NCBI RefSeq assembly: GCF_009834875.1
Contig: NZ_WVHT01000007.1
Span: 62,001 to 126,000 of the forward strand
Direction of reading: 5' to 3'
DNA length: 64,000 nucleotides
Origin: Hufsiella arboris
Lineage (GTDB): Bacteria > Bacteroidota > Bacteroidia > Sphingobacteriales > Sphingobacteriaceae
In this document: positions 1 to 11,169 of the stretch, piece by piece
Position numbering within the stretch: the stretch's first letter is position 1
Layout of the letters: each line of letters begins with the position of its first letter
Notes under the pieces: generated by a model
What the model saw: only the letters and a program-made list of their open reading frames with translations
Database searches by the model: none
What the model was told of the DNA's origin: nothing
Program-made: the position numbers and the translations under genes

Positions 1-1
1 T

Positions 2-748
2 ATCGATGCCGGAAATGTGGGGATCAAAATAAACCTGTATGGTTCTGATCGTGGCGTTGATAACATAACTATTGTAACCGGACGTGTTTGGTACAATACA
101 TGGACGACAAAAATCATCGAATTTCCGACTTTTACCCAATCCGTTGATTATGAGCCATTTGTTGTAACGACGAGAGACGCCGCTGAGTTTCAGGTCGATC
201 CAAAGTTAAATTATCACATCAATTCTGCAATGGTTCCCCAGATTTATCGCCAATACCGGAAGTCGCTCTCTGAGATTGAGCAACAGTTTATGCGAAATAC
301 GATTTACGATGCCTACCGGATCGTAGCAAATTCATTTACATCGGATTCTGTCATGTCTAACCGTGAAAAGTTTGAAGATAAAATACAGGTGTTGCTCACC
401 AAAAATCTCGGGAAAGACGGGTTTGTTTATGATCAACTGACATCTGCGATAAGTCCGCCGGCCTCTTTAAGACGAATGATAGATGAAAAGAACGCATCGA
501 TACAGGCACGTCTCAAAGCGGAAAATGAAGCTAAACAGGCCATTGCTGAAGCAACTGTAAGTAAAGCAAAAGCCGAGGGTGAGGCGGCTGCTTTGCTGGT
601 GCGAGCGAGAGCCGAAGCTGAAGCCAATCGCCTGAGGCAGCAATCGCTTACACCACTTTTAGTGCAACAGCTTGTAATTGAAAAATGGGACGGGAAATTG
701 CCTCAATACGGAACGGTTCCTCAATTTTTTAAAAATATCACCCAATAA
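2..748 (+). CDS. SPFH/prohibitin-like protein, 5' end missing
   Basis: C-terminal 248 residues of a band-7/SPFH protein, a family that forms membrane-associated ring scaffolds. The frame is open to the first bases of the window; the codons before the GTG at 17 read I-D-A-G-N and continue the SPFH strand pattern, so that GTG is internal and the true start lies upstream. Visible parts are the SPFH core (about residues 5-165), an Ala/Glu/Lys-rich helix typical of the family's coiled coil (about 165-215), and a tail with the prohibitin-like W-D-G-K-L-P motif. The N-terminal membrane anchor would be in the missing part. A strong terminator follows 80 bp later. The family is clear; the cellular role is not. 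Confidence 0.85.
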   Translation: MDAGNVGIKINLYGSDRGVDNITIVTGRVWYNTWTTKIIEFPTFTQSVDYEPFVVTTRDAAEFQVDPKLNYHINSAMVPQIYRQYRKSLSEIEQQFMRNTIYDAYRIVANSFTSDSVMSNREKFEDKIQVLLTKNLGKDGFVYDQLTSAISPPASLRRMIDEKNASIQARLKAENEAKQAIAEATVSKAKAEGEAAALLVRARAEAEANRLRQQSLTPLLVQQLVIEKWDGKLPQYGTVPQFFKNITQ

Positions 749-828
749 TCGCTCTTGTCTTTCATGTTAGGCCCGTTAAATAAAATCTAACTGGCTCGAT
801 CTGATGAATTACGGATAAGTTGATTTAT

Positions 829-862
829 AAAGCCACTGATTTAATCAGTGGCTTTTGTTTTT
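829..862 (+). terminator. Rho-independent terminator after the SPFH gene
   Basis: A perfect 26-base palindrome (829-854, arms beginning AAAGCCACTG and ending CAGTGGCTTT) is followed by a run of T broken by one G (852-861). It closes the SPFH transcript and isolates the GH2 gene downstream. Confidence 0.85.
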
Positions 863-917
863 AGCAGTTACACCAAGTCGTTAAGATCCAGAAAACTGAG
901 GATTAAGACCTATGTTC

Positions 918-947
918 TTTGACTGCATACTTTTTATTTTACATTTG
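918..947 (+). promoter_or_regulatory. Candidate Bacteroidota promoter for the GH2-to-GH95 run
   Basis: A -7 box TACATTTG at 940-947 matches TAnnTTTG exactly, and a TTTG at 918-921 lies 18 bases upstream as a -33 box. It sits 73 bp before the GH2 start codon, after the terminator, so it could drive the whole co-directional run. Motif match only. Confidence 0.5.
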
Positions 948-1020
948 ATTATAAGAACCAATTTAATCTTCTTTAAATAAACCTATACGCCATAAATTGG
1001 CGTCGATGATTTAAAACTGC

Positions 1021-3489
1021 ATGTTCAAAAGTCACTTTAACCTTTTTAGACAAACGACGTTCGTCCTGATTTCCTTTTCTTTATGGTTTTTCAAATCGGA
1101 AGCTTTCGGTCAGTCTGCCCCATTTACTTCTAAACAAAGTTTTGACGCAAACTGGAAATTCGAAAAGAGCGATTTTTTCAACGCAGAATCTGTTGTTTTT
1201 AATGACAAGGCATGGCGTACAATAGATCTTCCACACGACTGGAGCATTGAGGATTTGCAGGGTTCAGCGGGTGACAGCATTATCGGTCCTTTTTCAAAGA
1301 AAAGTGAATCAGCGGGTGCGACTGGTTATGTGATGGGCGGTACAGGCTGGTACCGCAAACATTTTACGCTGAAACCTGGCGAAGCTGGGAAGCAAATTAG
1401 TATCTTGTTTGATGGCGTGTACATGAACTCGGATGTCTGGATAAATGGAAAACACCTGGGAAATCATCCATATGGTTACACACCGTTTTATTACGATCTC
1501 ACAAACTTTCTTAATCCTGCCGGTAAAGACAATGTTATCGCTGTAAAGGTGAAAAATTTGGGTGTGAATAGCCGCTGGTATAGTGGTTCGGGTATTTACC
1601 GGCATGTCTGGATGATGATGAAAAACAAGATTGATTTTACCGAATGGGGAACGTTTGTTACCAGTCCAAAGGTTGATAAAAGCCTCTCTACAGTGCAGTT
1701 TCAAACCGAAGTTGAAAATGTAAGCAGGGAGATAAAAAATGCTGTCATCGGGTTTACTATTTTTTCTACCAAAGGGGGAAAAGTAGTTTCGGGAAAAATT
1801 AATACAAAATTGAATGCGTCAGGTAAAACAGTGTTAACAAAAGCATTGAATGTTGCACGACCTGATTTATGGTCGCCAAAATCACCTCATTTATACAAAG
1901 CGGATATCACCATCGAAATCAACGGAAAACTAATAAGCCGAAAACAATTAACGTTCGGCATACGGGAAATAAGCGTTGATGCAACTTACGGATTACGCAT
2001 AAATGGTGAAAAATTGTTGCTAAAAGGCGGAGGCGTACATCATGATAACGGTGCTTTAGGCGCAGTTACCATCGACCGTGCTGAGGAGCGAAAAGTAGAA
2101 CAATTAAAAGCCAACGGCTTTAACGCGATACGAACCACGCATAATCCGCCTTCAGAGCAGTTTTTAAACGCATGTGACAAGTTGGGCATGGTCGTGATCG
2201 ATGAAGCGTTCGACACCTGGCAGCATCCTAAAAATAAAGCCGACTATCATTTGTATTTCAAAGAGTGGTGGAAGAAAGACCTCCGTTCTATCGTGCTGAG
2301 AGATCGCAACCATCCTTCGGTGATTTTCTGGAGCATCGGGAATGAGATTAATGAACGTGCGGAAACAGATGGTGTTGACCTTGCGACTCAAATGGTTTCG
2401 CTCGTTAAAAGCATCGATCCAACCCGCAAAGTAACAGAAGGAGTATGTGGATTTTGGGATCATCCTGGCGTAGAATGGGATCATTCGGCCAATGCTTTTA
2501 AACCACTCGACGTCGCCGGCTCTAATTACGAATGGAAGAATTATGAGAGTGATCATCAAAAATATCCTGAAAGAATTATGATGGGAACTGAATCGTTTGC
2601 ATATGAAGCCGCAGAAAACTGGTCGCAGGTAGAAAAACATCCGTACGTAATTGGCGATTTCGTCTGGACCGCTATGGATTACATGGGAGAAGCGGCGATC
2701 GGTCATAATGATTTAGATTCAGTGAAACCTATGCCTGCTAGTATGTGGCCCGCTTATTATATTTCTAATTGCGGAGATTTGGATGTCACGGGAATTAAAC
2801 GTCCACAATCATACTTCAGGGACGTTGTGTGGGACAGGAGTGTTATCGAAATGGCTGTGCATGCGCCGGTTCCTGCCGGTCATAAAGACGTTTTCAGTGC
2901 CTGGGGCTGGCCCGATGAATACCGCAGCTGGAACTGGGAGGGAAATGAAGGGAAAGAGCTTGAAATTACTGTTTATTCAAAATGCGATAAAGTGAGGCTG
3001 GAATTAAACGGTAAAACACTTGCTGAAAAACAGGTTAGCGATCCGGCAAAACTTGCTTTTAAATTCAATGTGCCTTACAATCCTGGTGAAATAAAAGCCT
3101 TTGCCATAACGAATAATGAAGTTGTAGGTGCAACCAGTCTCAAAACTGTCGGAAAGCCTTTTAAATTACGATTAACGGCTGATAGAAGAAGGATCGACAA
3201 CAGTCGCAACGACTTGTCATATATTTCTGTGGAGGTATTGGATGAAAACGATCAACTTGTCCCGGACGCAGTTATGCCGGTCAATTTTTCGATAAGTGGG
3301 GCTGCAGAAATTGCGGCCATCGGAAATGGAAATCCAAAGGGAATGCAAAGCTTCAGGCAATTAAACCACGATACTTATCAGGGCCGCTGTTTGGTCATTG
3401 TCAGGCCGGTTGGTAAATCCGGGGCGGTTAATTTATTGACAAATGCTAGGGGTTTGCAACCAGGAAAACTAGAAATTCGGGTACAATAA
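1021..3489 (+). CDS. GH2 beta-galactosidase, secreted
   Basis: Retaining glycoside hydrolase of family 2, probably removing terminal beta-galactosyl residues in the periplasm. An N-terminal signal peptide ends near residue 30. The order is sugar-binding jelly roll (about 40-210), Ig-like domain (about 215-315), TIM barrel (about 320-600), then a DUF4982-like module around residue 640 and a final GH2 C-terminal domain, the build of GalB-type enzymes. The acid/base is E442 (S-I-G-N-E) and the nucleophile E524 (M-G-T-E-S). At 822 residues it is normal for this type. It leads a co-directional run: the SGNH esterase starts 23 bp after its stop. A fucosylated beta-galactoside substrate is inferred from the GH95 downstream; a beta-glucuronidase-like specificity cannot be excluded. 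Confidence 0.88.
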   Translation: MFKSHFNLFRQTTFVLISFSLWFFKSEAFGQSAPFTSKQSFDANWKFEKSDFFNAESVVFNDKAWRTIDLPHDWSIEDLQGSAGDSIIGPFSKKSESAGATGYVMGGTGWYRKHFTLKPGEAGKQISILFDGVYMNSDVWINGKHLGNHPYGYTPFYYDLTNFLNPAGKDNVIAVKVKNLGVNSRWYSGSGIYRHVWMMMKNKIDFTEWGTFVTSPKVDKSLSTVQFQTEVENVSREIKNAVIGFTIFSTKGGKVVSGKINTKLNASGKTVLTKALNVARPDLWSPKSPHLYKADITIEINGKLISRKQLTFGIREISVDATYGLRINGEKLLLKGGGVHHDNGALGAVTIDRAEERKVEQLKANGFNAIRTTHNPPSEQFLNACDKLGMVVIDEAFDTWQHPKNKADYHLYFKEWWKKDLRSIVLRDRNHPSVIFWSIGNEINERAETDGVDLATQMVSLVKSIDPTRKVTEGVCGFWDHPGVEWDHSANAFKPLDVAGSNYEWKNYESDHQKYPERIMMGTESFAYEAAENWSQVEKHPYVIGDFVWTAMDYMGEAAIGHNDLDSVKPMPASMWPAYYISNCGDLDVTGIKRPQSYFRDVVWDRSVIEMAVHAPVPAGHKDVFSAWGWPDEYRSWNWEGNEGKELEITVYSKCDKVRLELNGKTLAEKQVSDPAKLAFKFNVPYNPGEIKAFAITNNEVVGATSLKTVGKPFKLRLTADRRRIDNSRNDLSYISVEVLDENDQLVPDAVMPVNFSISGAAEIAAIGNGNPKGMQSFRQLNHDTYQGRCLVIVRPVGKSGAVNLLTNARGLQPGKLEIRVQ

Positions 3490-3512
3490 AGTTATCCCGT
3501 TAATAACAAGTT

Positions 3513-4295
3513 ATGAAAAAAGGAAATTTGCTTCAGCGACGAATTTTTTTAAATAGATTTTTAGCGCTGTGTGCGGTTTCCGCCGTGTCCAACAACATTT
3601 TAGCGTCGGGAATGCAGATATCACATGATACGCAGCAGGCGAAAGACGGTTTAACGGTTTTGTTCCAGGGTGATTCTATCACCGACGGCAATCGAAGCCG
3701 GAATGATGACTGGAATCATGTTATGGGCCATGGATACGCTTACCTCATCGCAAGCAGGCTTTGGTTTGATTATCCTAAAAATGGCTATCACTTTTTTAAT
3801 CGCGGCATCAGTGGTAATAAAATAACTGATCTGGCTGCGCGCTGGCAAAGCGACACTATCTCCCTGAAACCGGATCTGTTGAGTGTTTTAATCGGGATTA
3901 ACGATATTTCTGCGTTATTGAACGGTGACCATTCTTATACTGCCGAAAATTATGAAAAAGGATATCGGGACTTGCTTGACGAGACCAGGCAAAGACTTCC
4001 CGAAGTGAGGTTCGTGCTTTGTGAACCTTTTGTTTTGCCGGTCGGTAATGTGAAAGAAAAGTGGCCACAGTATTCAGAGGAAGTTAAAAAGCGACAAATA
4101 GTAGTAAAGAAACTTAGCGCTGAATACAACGCTGTATTTGTGGCTTTTCAAAGTGCCTTCGATAAAGCCTTAAGTCGTGCACCTGCAGAATATTGGATAT
4201 GGGACGGTATTCACCCAATGCCGGCCGGACATGAACTTATGGCAAGAGAGTGGATAGCACAGGTGGGAAAGCAAACCAAAATGATTCCTGGTTAA
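3513..4295 (+). CDS. SGNH/GDSL hydrolase, probable carbohydrate esterase
   Basis: Secreted 260-residue SGNH-fold hydrolase, most likely deacetylating a glycan so that neighbouring glycosidases can act. Block I is G-D-S-I-T-D (nucleophile Ser), block III G-I-N-D-I (oxyanion Asn), and block V W-D-G-I-H-P supplies Asp and His. The N-terminus carries a twin-arginine-like segment (R-R-I-F-L-N-R) before a hydrophobic stretch, so Tat export is possible. It lies 23 bp after the GH2 gene and 27 bp before the mutarotase. Rhamnogalacturonan acetylesterase-type activity is one option; the acyl group and sugar cannot be read from sequence. Confidence 0.82.
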   Translation: MKKGNLLQRRIFLNRFLALCAVSAVSNNILASGMQISHDTQQAKDGLTVLFQGDSITDGNRSRNDDWNHVMGHGYAYLIASRLWFDYPKNGYHFFNRGISGNKITDLAARWQSDTISLKPDLLSVLIGINDISALLNGDHSYTAENYEKGYRDLLDETRQRLPEVRFVLCEPFVLPVGNVKEKWPQYSEEVKKRQIVVKKLSAEYNAVFVAFQSAFDKALSRAPAEYWIWDGIHPMPAGHELMAREWIAQVGKQTKMIPG

Positions 4296-4322
4296 CGAAC
4301 AGGCCAGAAATAACTAGCAATT

Positions 4323-4658
4323 ATGAACCGTCATTGTTTTGCACTGGATTTAATTGATGATCCGACATTAATAAAAGAATACGAAGACTGGCATCAAAAT
4401 GTCTGGCCCGAAATCATAAAAAGCATTCAGGATTCAGGAATAACCGATATGCAAATTTACAGGTTCGGAAACCGGCTTTTCATGATTATGGATACTACGG
4501 ATGACTTCAGTTTCGAGAGAAAAGCCCTATCAGATGCTGCAAATCCGAAAGTTCAGGATTGGGAAAAACTTATGTGGAAATACCAACAACCCTTGCCATG
4601 GGCGGAGCACGGAGAAAAATGGCTGCTTATGAAAAAAATATTTCAGCTTAAACGGTAA
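4323..4658 (+). CDS. DUF718 mutarotase, probably for L-fucose
   Basis: A 111-residue cytoplasmic protein of the RhaM/DUF718 fold that speeds alpha/beta interconversion of a 6-deoxy sugar. The family signature E-Y-x-x-x-H-x-x-x-W-P-E is present, with catalytic His at 24 (H21 in the classical RhaM at 47143). It is longer than that RhaM and has a different middle segment and C-terminus. Its neighbours are a fuconolactonase-like hydrolase 8 bp downstream, an L-fucose-dehydrogenase-like SDR and a GH95 fucosidase. L-fucose is therefore the likely sugar, although homology-based annotation would probably say L-rhamnose mutarotase. Confidence 0.78.
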   Translation: MNRHCFALDLIDDPTLIKEYEDWHQNVWPEIIKSIQDSGITDMQIYRFGNRLFMIMDTTDDFSFERKALSDAANPKVQDWEKLMWKYQQPLPWAEHGEKWLLMKKIFQLKR

Positions 4659-4666
4659 TAGCGAAC

Positions 4667-5500
4667 ATGAAAATAGATGCCCATCAACATTTTTGGAAAT
4701 TCGATGCCGTTCGGGACAGCTGGATAACGGATGATATGGCTATTATCAGAAATGATTTTTTACCGGCTGATCTCGAGCCGTTGTTAAACGAAAATGGATT
4801 TGATGGTTGTATTGTTGTTCAATCCAGTCAGAGTGAAGAAGAGAATTTATTCCAGCTTGGTAACGCCGGGCAGCATGAATTTATTAAGGGCGTAGTTGGC
4901 TGGGTGGATTTACAGGCTGAAGATATTGAAGATCGGCTGGCGCATTACAGGCAATTTGAAAAAATGAAAGGCTTTCGCCATGTTTTACAAGGCGAAGCGG
5001 ATAGAGCTTTAATGTTAAAACCTGAATTCAAGAGGGGGCTGGGCATGTTAAATAGTTTTGGATTTACTTATGACATTTTGATATTTCCCGATCAGTTGCG
5101 TTACATACAGGAGCTTGTTGAGTTTTTCCCGGATCAGCCTTTTGTGATCGACCATATAGCCAAACCTGATATAAAACGCGGCAAAATCGACCACTGGAAA
5201 GATGATATTCAAGCTTTCGCGAGCTATGAAAATGTCAGTTGTAAAGTTTCCGGAATGGTAACGGAAGCAAACTGGCACAATTGGAAGAATGAAGATTTTT
5301 ACCCATATCTTGATGTGATTTTTGAAACATTTGGCACGGAACGTATCATGTTCGGTTCGGATTGGCCGGTTTGCCTTGTTGCCGCTACCTACGCCTCGGT
5401 AGTGAACATCGTACAAAGTTATTTTTCAAATTTATCGCCAGGCGAGCAGGAACAGATCTGGGGTAAAAACGCGGCCAATTTTTACCGGCTCAAAAGCTAG
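4667..5500 (+). CDS. Amidohydrolase-2 family, probable L-fuconolactonase
   Basis: A 277-residue cytoplasmic TIM-barrel lactonase. It begins with D-A-H-Q-H-F-W, the N-terminal metal/substrate His pair of the family, has the central H-I-A-K-P segment, and ends with F-G-S-D-W-P-V, whose Asp is the conserved catalytic residue. It would hydrolyse L-fucono-lactone, made by the SDR encoded 17 bp downstream, to L-fuconate. Length and motifs fit the fuconolactonase/rhamnonolactonase group; the fucose reading rests on the GH95 and mutarotase next to it. An L-rhamnonate-type pathway is the main alternative, but rhamnose here has its own phosphorylating route at 49-56 kb. Confidence 0.8.
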   Translation: MKIDAHQHFWKFDAVRDSWITDDMAIIRNDFLPADLEPLLNENGFDGCIVVQSSQSEEENLFQLGNAGQHEFIKGVVGWVDLQAEDIEDRLAHYRQFEKMKGFRHVLQGEADRALMLKPEFKRGLGMLNSFGFTYDILIFPDQLRYIQELVEFFPDQPFVIDHIAKPDIKRGKIDHWKDDIQAFASYENVSCKVSGMVTEANWHNWKNEDFYPYLDVIFETFGTERIMFGSDWPVCLVAATYASVVNIVQSYFSNLSPGEQEQIWGKNAANFYRLKS

Positions 5501-5517
5501 CAAAAGATTATTAAACT

Positions 5518-6306
5518 ATGGATTTATTGTTAAAAGACAAGGTAATCATCGTTTCGGGCGGTGCAAAAGGCATCGGAAACGGCATTGTCAGAGTGTTGGC
5601 AAAGGAAGGTGCTATTCCGGTTATCATTGGTAGAAATGAGGATGACAATTTGAAGTTAACCAAAGAGATATCGGGGCAGGGCCACAAGGTATTTCAATTG
5701 GTCGCTGAATTATCTGATCCCACCCAGTGCAAACGCGCAATTGATGTGGTTTTGAATCAGTTTGGGAAAATCGATGGGCTGGTAAATAACGCTGGAGTTA
5801 ATGACGGTGTAGGCCTGGAAAATGGCAGTTATGAAAAGTTTATGGAATCACTGCACCGCAATGTTGTCCATTATTATTTATTGGCGCATCATGCTTTACC
5901 AGCTTTAATAAAATCCAGAGGCTCGATCGTCAATATATCTTCTAAAACAGCAATCACCGGGCAGGGGAATACCTCCGCTTACGCCGCGGCAAACGGCGGT
6001 CGTATAGCCTTAACTCGAGAATGGGCGGTAGAGCTTTTAAAATATGGAATTCGGGTAAACGCTATAATCGTGGCAGAATCATGGACACCTGCTTATGAAA
6101 AGTGGATTCAAACATTGTCGGACCCTGAAGATAAATTAAAAGAAATAACAGGCAAAATTCCGCTGGAAAACAGGATGACCACGCCGGAAGAAATTGCCAA
6201 TACAACGGCCTTTTTATTGTCTTCACGCTCAAGTCATACTACAGGGCAATTGTTATTTGTCGACGGGGGGTATGTTCACCTGGACCGTGCTTTGGCAAAT
6301 GCATAA
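5518..6306 (+). CDS. SDR oxidoreductase, probable L-fucose dehydrogenase
   Basis: A 262-residue classical short-chain dehydrogenase expected to oxidise L-fucose to its lactone with NAD(P)+. The Rossmann motif S-G-G-A-K-G-I-G is at residues 14-21, N-N-A-G follows, and the catalytic Ser sits in N-I-S-S-K. The active-site Tyr is in S-A-Y-A-A-A-N, where the usual Y-x-x-x-K lysine is replaced by Asn (codon AAC); the reading frame around it is intact. The C-terminus has the normal family ending (L-F-V-D-G-G). It sits between the lactonase and GH95 in a tight co-directional run. The family is certain; substrate is from context. See the finding on the missing lysine. Confidence 0.8.
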   Translation: MDLLLKDKVIIVSGGAKGIGNGIVRVLAKEGAIPVIIGRNEDDNLKLTKEISGQGHKVFQLVAELSDPTQCKRAIDVVLNQFGKIDGLVNNAGVNDGVGLENGSYEKFMESLHRNVVHYYLLAHHALPALIKSRGSIVNISSKTAITGQGNTSAYAAANGGRIALTREWAVELLKYGIRVNAIIVAESWTPAYEKWIQTLSDPEDKLKEITGKIPLENRMTTPEEIANTTAFLLSSRSSHTTGQLLFVDGGYVHLDRALANA

Positions 6307-6339
6307 GTATAATCGCTGATAACCAGAAAAATTAAACTA

Positions 6340-8796
6340 ATGAAGTTTCGCATCCTTTTGTTAATCCTGATCCCGGCCTTCGCATGTGGACAAACTGATT
6401 TAAAACTTTGGTATGAACAACCGGCGAGCGTATGGACGGAAGCTCTGCCGGTTGGCAACGGCCGTTTGGGTGCAATGATCTTTGGCAACGTTCAGGAAGA
6501 ACTGATTCAACTTAATGAAAGTACGCTTTGGTCCGGTGGGCCTGTCAAAAGCAGTATTAACCCGGACGCTCGGAAATATCTACCACTGATTCGTAAAGCA
6601 ATTTTCGACGGCGATTATCAGAAAGGCGCTGAACTTTGCAAAAAAATGCAGGGATTGTATACGGAAAGCTATATGCCGTTGGGCGACCTTCGTATTAAAC
6701 AAAACTTCCGGTCTGAAAACCTGCGATCGTATTACAGAGATCTGAATATTGAAAATGCGGTTGCCACGACAAAATACACGGCCGGGGGTGTTAATTACAC
6801 ACGCGAAATTTTCTCTTCAGCGCCCGACCAGGTGATTGTTATTAGAATCAGGGCAGATAAGCCCGGCCAGCTAAACCTTGAAATTTCCTCGAAAAGCCAA
6901 TTAAAATTTACTACAGAATCGATTGCCAATAACATTTTTTCCATGAGCGGAAAGGCGCCCGCCCACGTTGATCCAAGTTATGTCGGATACAACAAGGAGC
7001 CGGTGATATACGCAGATTCCGGCGGTTGCCGTGGTATGAACTTTAATCTCCTCATTAAAGCGATAAATAAAGGCGGCTCGGTAACAAGCGACAAAAATGC
7101 ATTATCAGTTAAAGGTGCAACGGAGGTTTTGTTACTTGTGTCTGCTGCTACAAGCTTTAAAGGATTTGACAAGTGTCCTTCCTCCCAGGGGAAAAATGAA
7201 AAAAGCCTTGCAATGGGCTATTTGCGGAAAGCGTCTCTGAAATCGTATAACCTGTTGCTGGAAAATCACAAAGCAGACTACCAAAAGTACTTTAAACGGG
7301 TCGATATTTCTTTCGGACAGGACACCGCCAGGGCGGCTAAGCTTCCAACCGATAAACGATTAATGGCTTACACTGGTGGCGGCCACGATCCCGGCCTGGA
7401 GGCTTTGTATTTCCAATACGGAAGATATTTATTGATATCGAGTTCCCGGCCCGGGCAAACGGCTGCGAACCTTCAGGGAATCTGGAATAAAGACTTGCGT
7501 CCCGCCTGGAGTTCCAATTATACCATTAATATTAACGCCCAAATGAATTACTGGCCGTCACTGGTTACTAATCTCGCTGAACTCAATAAGCCTTTTATCG
7601 AACTGATCAAAAATATTTCCATTACCGGCGCGCGAACTGCGAAAGAGTTTTACGGGCTCGATGGTTGGGTGGCACACCATAACAGCGATATCTGGGCAAC
7701 TTCAAACCCCGTTGGCGATCTTGGCAAAGGCGATCCCAAATGGGCCAATTGGTCTATGGGGGCTAACTGGCTTTGTGAACATTTGTGGGACTACTACCGG
7801 TTTACAAACGATAAGGAGTTTTTAAGGCAAACAGCCTATCCTCTGATGAAAGGAGCGGTTATTTTTACAATGGGCTTCCTGATACAAGACAAAGACGGTT
7901 ATTGGGTGACATCGCCTTCCGGCTCACCTGAAAATGTATTCAAAGACGAGAATGGAAAGGAAGGAGCAATTGCAATGGGGAGTACCATGGATATGTCGAT
8001 CATACGTGAATTATTTGCCAATTTTGTTGCATCATCGCAATTACTGAAATCCGATTCATTATTGCGGCAGCAGGTTATTGCAAAGCAAAAAAAACTGTAT
8101 CCTTTTCATATCGGCAAGAGAGGCAATATCGTTGAGTGGTATAAAGACTGGGATGAAGTGGAAGTTCATCACCGGCATGTTTCTCATTTATACGGACTGC
8201 ACCCAGCCAACCAGATCTCACCTGCCGCCACTCCGGAGCTGGCAGCTGCAGCACGTAAAACACTGGAAATCCGGGGGGATGAAGGGACAGGTTGGAGCAA
8301 GGCCTGGAAGATAAACTTTTGGGCGCGACTTTGGGACGGAAACCATGCCTATTCACTCATTCGCGATCTCTTACATTTAACAACTGAAAACAATGCTAAT
8401 TACGGAGAAGGAGGTGGCACCTATCCTAACCTCTTCGATGCGCATCCGCCTTTTCAAATCGACGGAAATTTTGGCGGCACCGCGGGCATTGCCGAAATGT
8501 TATTGCAAAGCCAGAATAATGAAATTCACCTTTTGCCGGCCCTGCCTGATGAGTGGAAAAACGGGTTCGTCAAAGGACTAAGGGCGCGCGGAGATTACCA
8601 GGTAGATATTAAATGGAAAAACGGCCGCCTGGATGAGGCGGTGATAACGTCTTTTGCAGGCCAGGCCTGCGTCGTCAGATCTGCAATTCCTTTAAAAGTT
8701 GATAGTAAAGATGTTCCGTTCAAGAAAACCGATTTCGGATATGTGACAACATTTCTAACAAAAAAGGGTCAAAGCTATAAACTAAACGCACAGTAA
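6340..8796 (+). CDS. GH95 alpha-L-fucosidase, secreted
   Basis: An 818-residue inverting glycosidase that removes alpha-1,2-linked L-fucose (some members act on L-galactose). It has a short signal peptide, then the typical GH95 opening with [11 protein letters not shown] and [10 protein letters not shown]. Catalytic landmarks are the [10 protein letters not shown] motif with N397/N399, the general-acid region S-P-S-G-S-P-E-N (E about 530) and I-D-G-N-F-G-G with the base-assisting Asp near 708. An (alpha/alpha)6 barrel sits between an N-terminal beta domain and a short C-terminal beta domain. It supplies L-fucose to the dehydrogenase, lactonase and mutarotase just upstream. Confidence 0.92.
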   Translation: MKFRILLLILIPAFACGQTDLKLWYEQPASVWTEALPVGNGRLGAMIFGNVQEELIQLNESTLWSGGPVKSSINPDARKYLPLIRKAIFDGDYQKGAELCKKMQGLYTESYMPLGDLRIKQNFRSENLRSYYRDLNIENAVATTKYTAGGVNYTREIFSSAPDQVIVIRIRADKPGQLNLEISSKSQLKFTTESIANNIFSMSGKAPAHVDPSYVGYNKEPVIYADSGGCRGMNFNLLIKAINKGGSVTSDKNALSVKGATEVLLLVSAATSFKGFDKCPSSQGKNEKSLAMGYLRKASLKSYNLLLENHKADYQKYFKRVDISFGQDTARAAKLPTDKRLMAYTGGGHDPGLEALYFQYGRYLLISSSRPGQTAANLQGIWNKDLRPAWSSNYTININAQMNYWPSLVTNLAELNKPFIELIKNISITGARTAKEFYGLDGWVAHHNSDIWATSNPVGDLGKGDPKWANWSMGANWLCEHLWDYYRFTNDKEFLRQTAYPLMKGAVIFTMGFLIQDKDGYWVTSPSGSPENVFKDENGKEGAIAMGSTMDMSIIRELFANFVASSQLLKSDSLLRQQVIAKQKKLYPFHIGKRGNIVEWYKDWDEVEVHHRHVSHLYGLHPANQISPAATPELAAAARKTLEIRGDEGTGWSKAWKINFWARLWDGNHAYSLIRDLLHLTTENNANYGEGGGTYPNLFDAHPPFQIDGNFGGTAGIAEMLLQSQNNEIHLLPALPDEWKNGFVKGLRARGDYQVDIKWKNGRLDEAVITSFAGQACVVRSAIPLKVDSKDVPFKKTDFGYVTTFLTKKGQSYKLNAQ

Positions 8797-8846
8797 TAAG
8801 TTAAAAAGTATTTCATTAAGTTTTCAAAAATGAATGTTAGCAACGG

Positions 8847-8862
8847 CTGTTTTTAAAAACAG
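8847..8862. repeat. 16-base perfect palindrome before GH97
   Basis: CTGTTTTTAAAAACAG is its own reverse complement. It lies 50 bp after the GH95 stop and 54 bp before the GH97 start. It could be a weak transcript end or a regulator site; nothing in the sequence decides between them. Confidence 0.4.
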
Positions 8863-8874
8863 TAGGAATATTAA

Positions 8875-11019
<2,145 letters not shown>

Positions 11020-11035
11020 TGATGCGAATTTAATG

Positions 11036-11067
11036 AAAGGCAGAGTGATAAGTACTCTGCCTTTTTT
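11036..11067 (+). terminator. Terminator after GH97
   Basis: An 11-bp perfect stem (AAAGGCAGAGT with ACTCTGCCTTT), a 7-base loop and a six-T run lie 17 bp after the GH97 stop. Confidence 0.88.
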
Positions 11068-11109
11068 GCAAGCAGCTTTATGCCATACACAATCCGACAT
11101 TAACATTAT

Positions 11110-11138
11110 TTTGTACCGCTGCAAACTTGCTATCTTTA
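11110..11138 (+). promoter_or_regulatory. Candidate promoter for the GAF protein
   Basis: TTTG at 11110-11113 and TATCTTTA at 11131-11138 (7 of 8 to TAnnTTTG) are 17 bases apart, 32 bp before the start codon. Motif match only. Confidence 0.4.
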
Positions 11139-11169
11139 AATTCTGAAGCCAATCTAGAAGGAATTACAA

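Noticed and set aside
17-19. GTG as the start of the first gene.
   Set aside because: The frame is open upstream with SPFH-like residues, so the gene is cut by the window edge.
951-960. The word TATAAGAACCA upstream of GH2 recurs near 18111-18121 in the empty gap.
   Set aside because: Only 11 bases in AT-rich DNA, at very different distances from the next gene; chance is the simpler reading.
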